Numbered from the stretch's first letter, positions 33,885 to 43,235 are shown. The stretch: DNA of 64,000 nt from Sphingomonas edaphi (GCF_003583725.1 NZ_QXTF01000001.1:558001-622000); one strand, 5' to 3'. Notes: generated by a model from the sequence alone, not told the origin. A program made the numbers and translations.

Positions 33885-34283
33885 ATGACTGCTCGAATCC
33901 TCATTGTTGAAGACGAAATGCTGGTGGCGATGGAAATGGAGGCAATCCTCCAGGACATCGGTCACCAGCCTTTGGGCATCGCGCCGGACCTAAGTTCGGC
34001 CGAAGAATATTTCGACGTGCCGATTGACCTTGCGCTCGTCGACCTCAACCTTCGCGACGGGCTGACCGGTCCCGAAATTGGTCGGATGCTTGGATCGCGT
34101 GGTGTTACGGTGCTCTTCGTCACGGCCAATCCGCGCCTGCTGGGCGACGGTATCGCCGGAACGGTCGGCGTCATCACCAAGCCAACCGATCAGGCTACGC
34201 TGGAAGCGGCGGTGGAATATGCGTTGGGAGTTCGTGCCGGGCGGCAGGTTACCCCGCCGTCAAGGCTCAATCTGTTCGGCTGA
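33885..34283 (+). CDS. single-domain response regulator
   Basis: 132-aa REC domain without an output domain: acidic pocket EDE (9-11), phospho-acceptor Asp53 in LALVDLNL, and the switch lysine in ITKPTD. It probably works as a phosphate shuttle or acts on a partner protein. It faces an HWE histidine kinase gene tail to tail, 7 bp apart, which is its likely cognate kinase. Confidence 0.88.
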   Translation: MTARILIVEDEMLVAMEMEAILQDIGHQPLGIAPDLSSAEEYFDVPIDLALVDLNLRDGLTGPEIGRMLGSRGVTVLFVTANPRLLGDGIAGTVGVITKPTDQATLEAAVEYALGVRAGRQVTPPSRLNLFG

Positions 34284-34290
34284 ATTGCCG

Positions 34291-35328
34291 CTAGCGGCAC
34301 AGCCGTTTCGAATTAACCTTGATCGTCGCCGCGAGGCCTTGGGGGCGCCACTCGCGATCGATACTGCCTCCCAATTGCCCGGCTATGCTGAGCTCGGCGA
34401 GCCTTGTTCCGAAGCCCTGCCTTTCGGGCGTCCTGCTGATCCTTGGGCCGCCCTGCTCCACCCAGTCGATCGTAATGTCGTCGCCGTCGCAGCGAGAAGA
34501 AATTTCCACGATTCCATCGGGACTCGCGAAAGCGCCATATTTTGAAGCATTGGTCGCCAGCTCATGAAACAACAGCGCGATCGGCGTCGCGCCGCGGTCA
34601 TCGACGCGCAGGTCAGTGCCGGAAATGCGGACCCGCCCCTCCGTAAGGGCAGGATAGGGCGAAAGGATTTCCCTGATGATACCGTGCAGGCTTTCGGGGA
34701 AGTCGCTTGGCTGCGAATGTTCGCTATGCGGGCGCACGAATTCGTGAGCGCGGCCAAGCGCGGCAACACGATGCTGCAGGTCCTGCGCAAATTCGCGGTG
34801 GTCGGGCTTCTGTCGCGCAGACAACCCGATAAGGCCGCTCACCACGGCGAATATGTTCTTGATCCGGTGGCTCAGCTCACGGCTCAGGATTTCGTTCTGT
34901 TCCGCCTGCTTTTTCTGCTCGTCGATATCGGTGCAGGTACCCATCCATCGTACGATCCGGCCCTTTGCATCGCGCATCGGCATCGCCCGGCCCAACGTCC
35001 ACCGATATTCCCCGCTATGGTGGCGCAGGCGATATTCGATCTCATAAGGCTCGCCGGTTTCCAAGCTGTGGCGCCACTTCGACCATGCCCGTTCCTGGTC
35101 GTCCGGATGGAACATGCCATTCCAAGCCTCACCATCGGTTGAACCGCTCGGTACGCCGGTAAACTCATACCAGCGCGCATTATAATAATCATGGAAACCG
35201 TCGGGCAGCGTGGACCAGACCATGTGCGGAAAGGAATCCGCCAGCGTCTGGAACCGCAAATCGCTTTCCCTCAGCGCGTTGCGCGCAGTGAACAGTTCGG
35301 CTTCCGTAGTTTCCTTATATTCCGTCAC
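34291..35328 (-). CDS. PAS-containing HWE-family sensor histidine kinase
   Basis: 345 aa from GTG 35328, which has AGGAG upstream. One PAS domain (LRFQTLADSFPHMVWSTLPDGFHDYYNARWYEFTG, with PAC-like WRWMGTCTDIDE) senses an unknown cue. The HWE kinase core has RELSHRIKNIFAVVSGLI (phosphorylated His), HELATNASKYGAFA, WVEQGGP (the WxE motif) and GFGTRL. No TM helix is apparent, so it is cytosolic. The kinase is convergent with the single-domain response regulator, its probable partner. Confidence 0.92.
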   Translation of the reverse strand: MTEYKETTEAELFTARNALRESDLRFQTLADSFPHMVWSTLPDGFHDYYNARWYEFTGVPSGSTDGEAWNGMFHPDDQERAWSKWRHSLETGEPYEIEYRLRHHSGEYRWTLGRAMPMRDAKGRIVRWMGTCTDIDEQKKQAEQNEILSRELSHRIKNIFAVVSGLIGLSARQKPDHREFAQDLQHRVAALGRAHEFVRPHSEHSQPSDFPESLHGIIREILSPYPALTEGRVRISGTDLRVDDRGATPIALLFHELATNASKYGAFASPDGIVEISSRCDGDDITIDWVEQGGPRISRTPERQGFGTRLAELSIAGQLGGSIDREWRPQGLAATIKVNSKRLCR

Positions 35329-35705
35329 AACGGCTCCTGGTGGCGACCAGCGGGCTGGACGGCGTCCAGGCACAACGACCGGAAGCCGACATTTGCTCCG
35401 GCGGGCGCTTCGTCTTTTTTTCTCCTGTCCTGCACGACACCTTCGTGCAAGGCGAATTTCACGGTCGCTGGCTGCTCTTCTTCGGGTAACGAAGTTTGCG
35501 TGGTTTATGGCTCCCCTTCCCGCCGCAGCGAGACAACTTCGGCCAGCCTTGGCGAACGACCCACCTTGCGTCGTGGCCCATTTCTGCTAAAGGCGCGCGC
35601 TTCCAATGCATTGCGCTGGAAACATGCGGGAGGGGTGCCCCGGCACGCCGCCTGGACCGCTAAACTTGAACTGGAAGGCTCGTCTTCCACTACAGAGTGA
35701 GAAAA
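35329..35705 (+). promoter_or_regulatory. rplK upstream region with putative promoter
   Basis: A 377-bp gap with no supported gene. TTGCGT (35566-35571), 16 nt, TAAAGG (35588-35593) is a plausible sigma-70-type promoter about 115 bp before rplK. A GGAAG/CTTCC hairpin (about 35671-35686) lies just before the start, as expected of an L11-operon leader. GCACGA/TCGTGC is another small inverted repeat near 35433-35449. Confidence 0.45.
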
Positions 35706-36137
35706 ATGGCTAAGAAAATCACGGGCTACATCAAGCTCCAGGTGCCGGCCGGCACCGCCAATCCGTCTCCGCCGATCGGCCCCGCACTCGGTCAGCGCGG
35801 CGTGAACATCATGGAATTCTGCAAGGCGTTCAATGCCGCGACGCAGGACCTTGAAAAGCAGGCCCCGATCCCGACGGTCATCACCGTTTATGCGGACCGC
35901 AGCTTCTCCTTCACTACGAAGACGCCGCCTGCAAGCTTCCTGCTGAAGAAGGCCGCGAAGCTGAAGTCGGGTTCCAAGGAGCCGGGCAAGGTTTCCGCGG
36001 GAACCATTAAGCGCTCGCAGCTCGCGGAAATCGCCGAGGTCAAGATGAAGGACCTCAACGCGAACGACATCGAGTCGGCGACAAAGATCATTGAAGGCTC
36101 CGCCCGCGCGATGGGCCTCCAGGTTGTGGAGGGCTAA
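35706..36137 (+). CDS. rplK: 50S ribosomal protein L11
   Basis: 143 aa. Binds 23S rRNA at the GTPase-associated centre. [41 protein letters not shown] is diagnostic. The ATG at 35706 is preceded by GAGTGAGAAAA; the upstream in-frame start at 35697 adds only three residues and is less natural. rplA follows 4 bp later. Confidence 0.98.
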   Translation: MAKKITGYIKLQVPAGTANPSPPIGPALGQRGVNIMEFCKAFNAATQDLEKQAPIPTVITVYADRSFSFTTKTPPASFLLKKAAKLKSGSKEPGKVSAGTIKRSQLAEIAEVKMKDLNANDIESATKIIEGSARAMGLQVVEG

Positions 36138-36141
36138 TCCC

Positions 36142-36840
36142 ATGGCAAAGCTCACGAAAAAGCAGAAGGGCCTTGAGGGCAAGGTCGAGCCGATGAAGCT
36201 CTACGCCGTTGACGAAGCGATTGGTCTGGTGAAGTCGCTCGCGACGTCCAAGTTCGACGAAACCGTCGAAGTTGCCATCAACCTGGGTGTGGACCCGCGC
36301 CACGCCGACCAGATGGTACGCGGCGTCGTCAACCTCCCCAAGGGTACCGGCAAGGACGTCCGCGTCGCCGTGTTCGCCCGCGGCGACAAGGCCGAGGAAG
36401 CGAAGAAGGCTGGCGCCGAAGTGGTCGGTGCCGAAGACCTGATGGAAGCCATGCAGGGTGGCGACACCAATTATGACCGCGTTATCGCGACGCCGGACAT
36501 GATGGGCATCGTCGGCCGTCTCGGTAAGGTGCTGGGCCCCAAGGGCCTAATGCCGAACCCGAAGTTGGGCAGCGTCACGCCGAACGTTGGCCAAGCCGTC
36601 AAGGATGCCAAGTCCGGCCAAGTCGAATTCCGCGTCGAAAAGGCCGGAATCATCCATGCTGGTATCGGCAAGGCGAGCTTCCCGGACGCTGACCTCAAGG
36701 CGAACTTCGACGCCTTCGTTGACGCGATCGTCAAGGCGAAGCCGACCGGCGCGAAGGGCAAGTATGTTCGCAAGGCATCGATGAGTTCATCGATGGGCCC
36801 GGGCGTCAAACTCGACCTGACGGAAGTGGCCGGCGCCTAA
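36142..36840 (+). CDS. rplA: 50S ribosomal protein L1
   Basis: 232 aa; forms the L1 stalk and in many bacteria represses its own operon by binding the leader. [46 protein letters not shown] and [12 protein letters not shown] are typical. ATG 36142 ([10 protein letters not shown]) is the true start; an in-frame codon at 36091 lies within rplK. The block ends here at a strong terminator. Confidence 0.98.
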   Translation: MAKLTKKQKGLEGKVEPMKLYAVDEAIGLVKSLATSKFDETVEVAINLGVDPRHADQMVRGVVNLPKGTGKDVRVAVFARGDKAEEAKKAGAEVVGAEDLMEAMQGGDTNYDRVIATPDMMGIVGRLGKVLGPKGLMPNPKLGSVTPNVGQAVKDAKSGQVEFRVEKAGIIHAGIGKASFPDADLKANFDAFVDAIVKAKPTGAKGKYVRKASMSSSMGPGVKLDLTEVAGA

Positions 36841-36865
36841 GCGCCCCGACCGCTTGAACATGTGA

Positions 36866-36900
36866 GGGCCGGGGCGGTGACGCCCCGGCCCTTCTTGTTT
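36866..36900 (+). terminator. Rho-independent terminator of rplK-rplA
   Basis: GGGCCGGGGCG (36866-36876), loop GTGA, CGCCCCGGCCC (36881-36891), then TTCTTGTTT. An 11-bp perfect GC stem closes the rplKA transcript, separating it from the polyphosphate kinase gene. Confidence 0.88.
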
Positions 36901-36942
36901 GTCGGCGGTTCCAATGCCACTCTGCCGGTCGGGAGGGCGCGC

Positions 36943-37731
36943 ATGAGTGGATCGTCGGCACTGAGCTGGGACCAGTATGAAGCGCTGTTGAAGCCGCTGA
37001 CCAAGGAGCTAAGCGACGCGGCTCGCTGGATCCAAGAAACGCAGCAGCGCGTGGTCATCGTGTTCGAAGGCCGCGATACGGCAGGCAAGGGCGGTTCGAT
37101 CGACGTCTTCTCGCGGACGCTCAACCCTAGGCAATGCAAGGTCATCGCCCTCGCCTCGCCGTCCGAGCGCGAGCGCGGGCAATGGTATTTCCAGCGTTAC
37201 ATGGAGCATCTGCCGACCAAGGGTGAACTCACATTGTTCGACCGTAGCTGGTACAACCGGGCAGGCGTCGAAAAGGTTATGGGTTATTGCAGCGACGCCG
37301 ACACCGACGCTTTCCTGAAAGCTGCGCCGGAATTCGAGCGGCACCTCGTCGAGGACGGAATTTTCCTGTTCAAATATTGGCTCTGCGTCGATCAGGACAA
37401 GCAGGAAGAGCGCTTCACCAACCGGTTGATGAACCCGCGGCGGCGCTGGAAACTTTCGCCCATCGATATCGAATCCCGAACGCGTTATGACGAATACACC
37501 GAGGCGCGCGAGCGGATGCTGGAGGCGACGCACACTGATTGGGCGCCGTGGACTCTGGTTGACTTCAATGACCAGCCGATCGGGCGCCTGACGCTGCTGC
37601 GCGATTTCCTCGACAGGCTACCGGACACGAAACTTCCGGTGGCAGACATCCATTGGCCAGACCTTGCCGGACCGCCTCGCAAGGAAAGCTATCGCGTCCT
37701 ACAGCCGATTGAATCGTTCAAGGCAGGGTAA
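36943..37731 (+). CDS. polyphosphate kinase 2 family protein
   Basis: 262 aa. The P-loop is FEGRDTAGKGGSID (residues about 41-54) and the Walker B-like lid is LTLFDRSWYNRAGVEKVMGYC, both characteristic of single-domain PPK2. These enzymes phosphorylate nucleoside mono- or diphosphates from polyphosphate. The class I, II or III assignment is not made here. ATG 36943 follows GGGAGG; an upstream in-frame codon at 36862 lies in the terminator. It starts a set of accessory genes between rplA and rplJ. Confidence 0.93.
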   Translation: MSGSSALSWDQYEALLKPLTKELSDAARWIQETQQRVVIVFEGRDTAGKGGSIDVFSRTLNPRQCKVIALASPSERERGQWYFQRYMEHLPTKGELTLFDRSWYNRAGVEKVMGYCSDADTDAFLKAAPEFERHLVEDGIFLFKYWLCVDQDKQEERFTNRLMNPRRRWKLSPIDIESRTRYDEYTEARERMLEATHTDWAPWTLVDFNDQPIGRLTLLRDFLDRLPDTKLPVADIHWPDLAGPPRKESYRVLQPIESFKAG

Positions 37732-37802
37732 CACCGCTGTTTTGCGTCTGAGCTTGATCTGAATTAGGCTCCCAGCCGGGCAATGGCAGGGGGACGGTAA
37801 CG

Positions 37803-38507
37803 ATGAGGGCGGTTCGGCTCGGCAGTCTACTGCTAATTTACTACATCGTCGTTTTCGCGGCCGGCTGGGTCATCCTCAGCAACTTTCCGCAGTTCCGCGA
37901 ATATCTGCCGATTGGCGGCGCGGAGCAACTGATCAATCCGTCGGGCAAGACCAATTCACTGCAAGCGGTGGTTGAAACGAACAGTGTCCGAACCCTCGGT
38001 CAGAGCATTGGCTGGCTCGCAACCGCAATTCTCGGTGCCCTGCTGACGGCACTTCCCGTCAGCTGGGTCTATATGTCGACGCGGACCGCCGAAGAATATG
38101 ACCAGTCGCTGATCAGTTCGATCATCATCCTGCCGGTCGTCGTGACGTCAATCGTCATCGTAGTTCAGCACAGCCTTGCGCTGGCCTTCGCCCTTGGCGG
38201 AATCGCGGGCGCAGTCCGCTTCAAGAATAGCCTCAAAAGTTCCGGGGACGCTCTCTATATCCTGCTTTCGGTCGGCATCGGTTTGGCATCTGGAATCGGC
38301 GCCGTGGAACTGGCGCTGGTGATGTCGATCGGGTTCAACCTTTGCTTCGTGTTGCTTTGGGTCACCGAATTTGGTGAGCGCGAAGGCATGAAGCGCTATA
38401 TGTTGGATTTCGACGATGCGACAACGGGTTCCGTCGTTACCCCCACCGCCGCCGGATCCGCGCCGCCGCCGCCAGCGCCCGGGCCGACACCCCCGTCCAT
38501 CGGCTAG
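37803..38507 (+). CDS. DUF4956 membrane protein
   Basis: 234 aa. Hydrophobic helices occur near residues 5-28, 70-93, 105-130 and 150-190. The signature GGIAGAVRFKNSLKSSGDALYILLSVGIGLASG matches DUF4956. The C-terminus is a proline-rich tail (APPPPAPGPTPPS). In other bacteria DUF4956 is, to my knowledge, found near polyphosphate (VTC-type) and CotH genes. Here it is 71 bp after PPK2 and convergent with a CotH-like gene. Function is unknown. Confidence 0.85.
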   Translation: MRAVRLGSLLLIYYIVVFAAGWVILSNFPQFREYLPIGGAEQLINPSGKTNSLQAVVETNSVRTLGQSIGWLATAILGALLTALPVSWVYMSTRTAEEYDQSLISSIIILPVVVTSIVIVVQHSLALAFALGGIAGAVRFKNSLKSSGDALYILLSVGIGLASGIGAVELALVMSIGFNLCFVLLWVTEFGEREGMKRYMLDFDDATTGSVVTPTAAGSAPPPPAPGPTPPSIG

Positions 38508-39535
38508 CCCATACACTTCTTCAGGACACGCGACTGCAGCGTCTGGTCCGTAGCGACCTCCGCGAAGAATCCGGCAAGATAGGCCTGCGCCTTTCGGCGC
38601 GTTCGATCATCCAGTCCGGGCAAGCGAGCGACCTCGCCTTCAATCGCCGGTCGCAGCGATCGGAACTCTACCGCTGCAGCAAGTGCAGCGTCATTGTGCC
38701 GGCAATAGCCTTGATAAACCCGCGTCCGGACGCTGTTTATGCGAAAGATCTCGGGCGGTGTGGCGTAAGGGGCATCGACCAGGCCACTGTGATCGAAGTC
38801 GTATGGCACCGGCATGAACGCACTTCCAGCGCGCGTGAGCAGCCGGCTATTGTGGCAGCATCCCGCCCCCTGTGGTCCGGCCCGCATCGACCAGTCGAGA
38901 TTGCCGATCATATACTGGAACAGCGCTACTCTCGCCGCCTGCTTTGGATCGAGCTGCGCCGAAGCGATGCGGTCGCCGACCCGTGCCCGCGAACTGCCGT
39001 TGCGGCCTGCGACATCGTCGATATCTTCGATGAAAAATCCTGTCCGGGTCGTCACGATGCGACCATCTGGCTCGAGATAGTTGACGGTCGCCAGCCGGGC
39101 ACGAAAGCTCATCGGGGTGACCAAGTTAAACAGGCGATACGACAGATATTCAAGCATTGTGTGCTGCTGGAATCCCTGGCTCGAACGACAATGAGTGACG
39201 AGCTTCAGCCGCCGTTGCCCGGCAAATAGTGATGTAGCCGCCGGCGGCGCAGTGAGATCGACACGCAATGGCGGAAACTGGCAGACTTCCTTGCGGCGGC
39301 GGGAAATCCCCCTTGGCGAGAGTTGGATCGCGTAGCTTTCATCGGTGCCTGCTAGCAACATGGTGGCTGGCTGCGCTGCGGTCGACCGTTCGGAGCTTCG
39401 CGCAATTGAGTTGATCGGCCCGCGGATGGTGATCTGTATGGGCGCTTCACTTGCGAACAAGGGGGTGGCCTGCTGGGCAAGCACCGCCGTCGGAAGGCCA
39501 GCCGCCGCCAGAAGCATGGCAATCGATCTTCTCAA
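38504..39535 (-). CDS. CotH kinase-like exported protein
   Basis: 343 aa. A signal peptide (MRRSIAMLLAAAGLPTAVLAQQ) precedes a domain with QRRLKLVTHCRSS, HTMLEYLSYRLFNLVTPMSFRARLATVNYLE, FIEDIDD, FQYMIGNLDWSM and MPVPYDFDHSGLVDAPY. The D-x-D-like and N-x-D-W-S motifs are typical of CotH-like atypical kinases. The start is TTG 39535 with GAGGAG upstream; ATG 39517 is the alternative. It overlaps the DUF4956 stop by 4 nt tail to tail. The substrate is unknown. Confidence 0.7.
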   Translation of the reverse strand: MRRSIAMLLAAAGLPTAVLAQQATPLFASEAPIQITIRGPINSIARSSERSTAAQPATMLLAGTDESYAIQLSPRGISRRRKEVCQFPPLRVDLTAPPAATSLFAGQRRLKLVTHCRSSQGFQQHTMLEYLSYRLFNLVTPMSFRARLATVNYLEPDGRIVTTRTGFFIEDIDDVAGRNGSSRARVGDRIASAQLDPKQAARVALFQYMIGNLDWSMRAGPQGAGCCHNSRLLTRAGSAFMPVPYDFDHSGLVDAPYATPPEIFRINSVRTRVYQGYCRHNDAALAAAVEFRSLRPAIEGEVARLPGLDDRTRRKAQAYLAGFFAEVATDQTLQSRVLKKCMG

Positions 39536-39561
39536 GACCCTCTCCTCTTTGTCCAGTCTCC

Positions 39562-40605
39562 TTATGGACGCGGCACCGGGTGCGCCACGACGCGGTCACC
39601 GGAGATCTCAAGGTAGGACGGGACGCCGCCATAGGCGCGACTGTTCCCGCTGTCGGTACGCCATAATTTACCGCCGAAAATTGAGACGATGCCTTTCAGC
39701 GACGGCGTGTGGCCGACAACGATCCGCTTCACGCCATAGGCATTTAGGACTAGCCCAATCTCTTGGTCGATCGTGAGCAGTGGCGCGGCCGGATTGGCAG
39801 CCGACGTAGCGGTCGTCTCGTCGAGCGGTTCGCGGGTTACCAGGCCGCGATACCAGAGTGGACCGCGCGGATCGTTGATGATCGCTTCGGGCCGCCTATC
39901 CTGCGCCTTTAGCGCCTCCGCGACGCGCCGGTTTATCTCTCCGAGCGGCATGGTCGAATAGGCTGCGCTTATCCCGCCGTGGACGAATAAGGTGTCGCCG
40001 ATTTTGGTAACCGCGGGATTCGACACGACCCAGCGCCCGATTTCGCCCGTCGGCTTCCAGGCGATTTGATGTTCGATCTTCCCCAGCGGAGTTGCCTGGA
40101 ACCACAATGCCTTGATCACTTCCGATGAGAGCTGCGGATTTGACGCGCGATAGGCGGCGTCAATCGCAGGGCGGTTGGCGCTGTAGACGCGCTCACGAAC
40201 CTGCTTGCTGCTACCGGTCACGAATGCTTCGAACTCGCCCGGATCCACGTATCGCAGATCGTCAGTCATATTCATCGCTTCGTGGTTGCCCACCAGCGCA
40301 ACGACCTGACCACCCCGATGTGCGGCCTCTTTTTGGAGGCGCTTCAAATGCTCAACGATTTGCCGGGTATCGGGTCCCCTGTCGGCGACATCGCCCAGTT
40401 GGACGAAGATCGTGTTTCCGCCCGCCCACTTTCCTTTGCTGTCGATGATGCCCGCAGCCCGGGCAATCGCCAGCCATACGGCTCGATCGCCATGCAGGTC
40501 GCCGACCGCAACGATACGCGGCGGAGTCGCCGTTCGGCCAAGTTGGGATGGACCCAGCAAGGCCATCAGCAACGCTAGAAAAGGCCAGACCCACAGCCGC
40601 AGCAT
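39562..40605 (-). CDS. Shewanella-like (calcineurin) metallophosphoesterase
   Basis: 347 aa from ATG 40605, which gives an N-terminal hydrophobic signal/anchor (MLRLWVWPFLALLMALLG). The metallophosphatase motifs are GDLHGD, GDVADRGPD, GNHEAMN, and later HGG and GHTPS. The pattern resembles PPP-like 'Shelph' phosphatases. It acts outside the cytoplasm if the signal is used. The CotH-like gene follows 26 bp downstream on the same strand. The upstream in-frame start at 40680 is less likely. Confidence 0.85.
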   Translation of the reverse strand: MLRLWVWPFLALLMALLGPSQLGRTATPPRIVAVGDLHGDRAVWLAIARAAGIIDSKGKWAGGNTIFVQLGDVADRGPDTRQIVEHLKRLQKEAAHRGGQVVALVGNHEAMNMTDDLRYVDPGEFEAFVTGSSKQVRERVYSANRPAIDAAYRASNPQLSSEVIKALWFQATPLGKIEHQIAWKPTGEIGRWVVSNPAVTKIGDTLFVHGGISAAYSTMPLGEINRRVAEALKAQDRRPEAIINDPRGPLWYRGLVTREPLDETTATSAANPAAPLLTIDQEIGLVLNAYGVKRIVVGHTPSLKGIVSIFGGKLWRTDSGNSRAYGGVPSYLEISGDRVVAHPVPRP

Positions 40606-40721
40606 CGGAACCCCCGGCAATAAGGCGCGAAAGGGCACCGCCCATGCCGATTTGTCAAGATTGTGGGGCCCTCGAGTCAATTGGTGCTAAGATGATCCGC
40701 TTCAGAAAGGGAGCAGTTACA

Positions 40722-41102
40722 ATGCGTGCCTTTTTGTGGGCCGCCGTTGTCGCGGCATCCATAGCGCCCGCGAGCGCCCAGCAACCTGCCGTTGTCGAAA
40801 TCCACCTGACGAATTTCCGGTTTGCGCCCAACCCGGTCATGCTCGATCATGGGCGGACCTACGTTTTGCGACTGGTTAACAATGCGAGCAATGGACATGA
40901 TTTCACGGCTCGGGATTTTTTCGCGGCAAGCGCCATGACCTCGGACGAGCGGTCGCGGGTCACCGACGGAAAGATCGAAGTCCCTCCGGGTCAAGTCCGG
41001 GAGGTGCGGCTGTCGGCCCCCGCATCTGGAACCTTTCCGCTGAAATGCTCGCACGCTTTTCACAAGGCGTTCGGGATGAAAGGAAAAATTGTAGTTCGCT
41101 AG
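40722..41102 (+). CDS. cupredoxin-domain periplasmic protein
   Basis: 126 aa with a Sec signal (MRAFLWAAVVAASIAPASA). The copper site has His in NGHDF and Cys, His and Met in CSHAFHKAFGMKG, the type I cupredoxin pattern. It could carry electrons or copper in the periplasm. ATG 40722 follows AAAGGGAG. The upstream in-frame sequence from 40548 is shadow. No copper-resistance genes adjoin it. Confidence 0.82.
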   Translation: MRAFLWAAVVAASIAPASAQQPAVVEIHLTNFRFAPNPVMLDHGRTYVLRLVNNASNGHDFTARDFFAASAMTSDERSRVTDGKIEVPPGQVREVRLSAPASGTFPLKCSHAFHKAFGMKGKIVVR

Positions 41103-41179
41103 GTGCGGCGATTTGACTTTTCGAAGCCTACCGCTATGAGCGCCTCCGTCGCGGTCCTTTAGAGGATCGCTACTCGTCC

Positions 41180-41382
41180 GAGACAGTCGCTGGGGCTTGC
41201 CCCTTAATTTGCGGCCTAGACGGGGACAGGAATTCAAACGGGACGCATCGCGCTCCGGTCGTGCGATGGCATAGGCCCTCGCCTTGATCCAAGCCCCCAC
41301 GGACAATTGCTTCGTCGCCAGTCGGCGGCGAGGTCGTTTGAACCTCGGCCCGGGCATTGCCCTGGTCGATAAGGAGTATGGC
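41180..41382 (+). promoter_or_regulatory. probable L10 leader of rplJ-rplL
   Basis: The 280-bp region between the cupredoxin gene and rplJ contains complementary segments, including GCATCGC/GCGATGG (about 41244-41269) and CCTCGCC (41277-41283) with GGCGAGG (41327-41333). This is the position of the L10 autoregulatory leader bound by L10-(L12)4. AAGGAG precedes ATG 41383. Structure is judged by eye only. Confidence 0.45.
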
Positions 41383-41889
41383 ATGGATCGTTCGCAAAAA
41401 GCCGATCTGGTTGCCGAGCTGAAGAACGTCTTCAACGAGACCAGCGTGGTGGTCATCACCCGCAATCTCGGCTTGTCTGTCGCTCAGTCGACGGACCTGC
41501 GCCTGAAGATGCGCGACGCCGGTGCCCAGTTCAAAGTTGCGAAGAACCGGCTTGCCAAGATCGCGCTCGAGGGCACGACGTACGGACTGATCGGCGATAT
41601 GCTGACCGGCCCGACTGCGCTCGCCACCTCGATCGACCCCGTGGCCGCCGCCAAGGTGGCCGTGGAGTTCGCCAAGACCAACGATCGTCTCGAGATCGTC
41701 GGTGGCGCGATGGGAAATACGCTGCTCGATATTGATGGGATCAAGGCCCTGGCCCAGCTCCCCTCGCTCGACGAGCTTCGTGGAACCCTCATTGGCCTCA
41801 TCCAGGCACCGGCGACCAAGATCGCCCGGATCGCCAAGGAGCCGGGTGGCCAACTGGCACGCGTTCTCGCCGCCAAGGCCGCAGCTTAA
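41383..41889 (+). CDS. rplJ: 50S ribosomal protein L10
   Basis: 168 aa. Forms the stalk base that carries L7/L12. [33 protein letters not shown] and [15 protein letters not shown] are typical. ATG 41383 has AAGGAG 6 nt upstream; the longer in-frame reading from 41284 runs through the leader. rplL is 51 bp further on. Confidence 0.97.
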   Translation: MDRSQKADLVAELKNVFNETSVVVITRNLGLSVAQSTDLRLKMRDAGAQFKVAKNRLAKIALEGTTYGLIGDMLTGPTALATSIDPVAAAKVAVEFAKTNDRLEIVGGAMGNTLLDIDGIKALAQLPSLDELRGTLIGLIQAPATKIARIAKEPGGQLARVLAAKAAA

Positions 41890-41940
41890 GTTTTTCATCA
41901 ACGCACGACACTCGGGCCAATGGCCCACTAGGAGACTAAA

Positions 41941-42312
41941 ATGGCTGACCTCAACAAGATCGTCGACGACCTGTCGGCTCTGACCGTCCTCGAAGCCGCC
42001 GAGCTTTCGAAGATGCTCGAAGAAAAGTGGGGCGTTTCCGCCGCCGCTGCCGTTGCCGTTGCCGGCCCGGCCGCTGCCGCTGCCCCGGCTGCTGAAGAGC
42101 AGACCGAGTTCGACGTGATCCTCACCGGCGACGGTGGCAAGAAGATCAACGTCATCAAGGAAGTCCGCGCGATCACCGGCCTGGGACTTGGCGAAGCCAA
42201 GGCGCTGGTCGAAGGCGCTCCGAAGGCGCTCAAGGAAGGCGTCAACAAGGACGAAGCCGAAAAGATCAAGAAGCAGATCGAAGAAGCCGGCGGCACCGTC
42301 GAGCTCAAGTAA
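41941..42312 (+). CDS. rplL: 50S ribosomal protein L7/L12
   Basis: 123 aa. An N-terminal dimerisation domain, an Ala/Pro-rich hinge ([17 protein letters not shown]) and a C-terminal domain ([46 protein letters not shown]). It recruits translation factors. AGGAGAC lies upstream. rplJL ends in a strong terminator; rpoB is 4.6 kb away. Confidence 0.98.
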   Translation: MADLNKIVDDLSALTVLEAAELSKMLEEKWGVSAAAAVAVAGPAAAAAPAAEEQTEFDVILTGDGGKKINVIKEVRAITGLGLGEAKALVEGAPKALKEGVNKDEAEKIKKQIEEAGGTVELK

Positions 42313-42348
42313 GCTTCCGCTTCGACTTTCGGTCGAATCGAACAGAAA

Positions 42349-42374
42349 GGGCGGCCCCATGGGCCGCCCTTTTT
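42349..42374 (+). terminator. Rho-independent terminator of rplJ-rplL
   Basis: GGGCGGCCC (42349-42357), loop CAT, GGGCCGCCC (42361-42369), then TTTTT. It is preceded by AGAAA. The stem is 9 bp and perfect. Confidence 0.9.
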
Positions 42375-42419
42375 GCATGGCCGTTGCTTTCATCATGCCC
42401 GTTCTCATAGCTAGTCGGC

Positions 42420-43235
42420 ATGAGCAGCCTCCACCCCTTCGATCATGCAACGTTGCTGGATGCCTGCGGCGAAGGGCGGTTAAAGGCGCAGACCAGCGAC
42501 GCCTACTGGAACATGGTCGGGCCATTCGGTGGTCTCGTCGCTGCCGTCTTGTTCAAGGCGGCTCATGCCGATGCCCGCCGACAGGGCGAACCACTGTCGC
42601 TGACCGTGAATTTCTGCGCAGCGGTCGCCAAGGGCGTGATGGAAATTGTCGCCAGGCCGGCAAGGACGAACCGGTCGACCCAACATTGGACAATGGAAAT
42701 GCGGCAAGGCGGCGAATGCGTTGCGACCGCGACGGCGATGTTCGGGACCCGTCCGGCAACCTTCGAGCATCGGCCGCTGGCGATGCCTGAAGCGACCGCC
42801 TTTGCCAACCTTAAACGCCTTCCTCCACCGGGACCAGGATGGATCGAACGCTTTGACATGCGGTTTGCCGACGGCCCACCGGCCTGGGACCGGCCCAGTC
42901 ATGCGCCGGCGAGCGCGCAATCACTACTTTGGATAGCCAGCGACCCACCCCGCGCGCTCGATTTTGTAGGACTCGCCGCGCTGTGCGACATCTTTTTTGG
43001 CCGGATCATCCATGTCCGGCAGCGCATGGTTCCGTTCGGGACGGTGAGCATGACGGCCTACTTTCACGCGACCGAAACCGACTTGGCGATGCAGGGGTTT
43101 GCGCCGGTGCTGGGTAAGGCCGACGCCCGCGTCTTCGACCGGGGCTATCACGATCAGACCGCCGAACTGTGGGGTACCGACGGGCGCCTGCTCGCAACCA
43201 GCCACCAACTCGTCTATTTCCGCGACCCCGCCTAG
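42420..43235 (+). CDS. acyl-CoA thioesterase-like (double hotdog)
   Basis: 271 aa, the length of two fused hotdog domains: MVGPFGGLVAAVLFKAAHADARRQGEPLSLTVNFCAAVAKGVMEIVAR in the first and a second with HVRQRMVPFGTVSMTAYFHATETDL. It resembles TesB-type or 4HBT_3 thioesterases that hydrolyse acyl-CoA. It lies 50 bp after the rplL terminator and is convergent with a membrane protein gene, overlapping it by 4 nt. Confidence 0.75.
   Translation: MSSLHPFDHATLLDACGEGRLKAQTSDAYWNMVGPFGGLVAAVLFKAAHADARRQGEPLSLTVNFCAAVAKGVMEIVARPARTNRSTQHWTMEMRQGGECVATATAMFGTRPATFEHRPLAMPEATAFANLKRLPPPGPGWIERFDMRFADGPPAWDRPSHAPASAQSLLWIASDPPRALDFVGLAALCDIFFGRIIHVRQRMVPFGTVSMTAYFHATETDLAMQGFAPVLGKADARVFDRGYHDQTAELWGTDGRLLATSHQLVYFRDPA

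Noticed and set aside
41170-42525. Long minus-strand ORF opposite rplJ-rplL
   Set aside because: Shadow of ribosomal protein genes in high-GC DNA.
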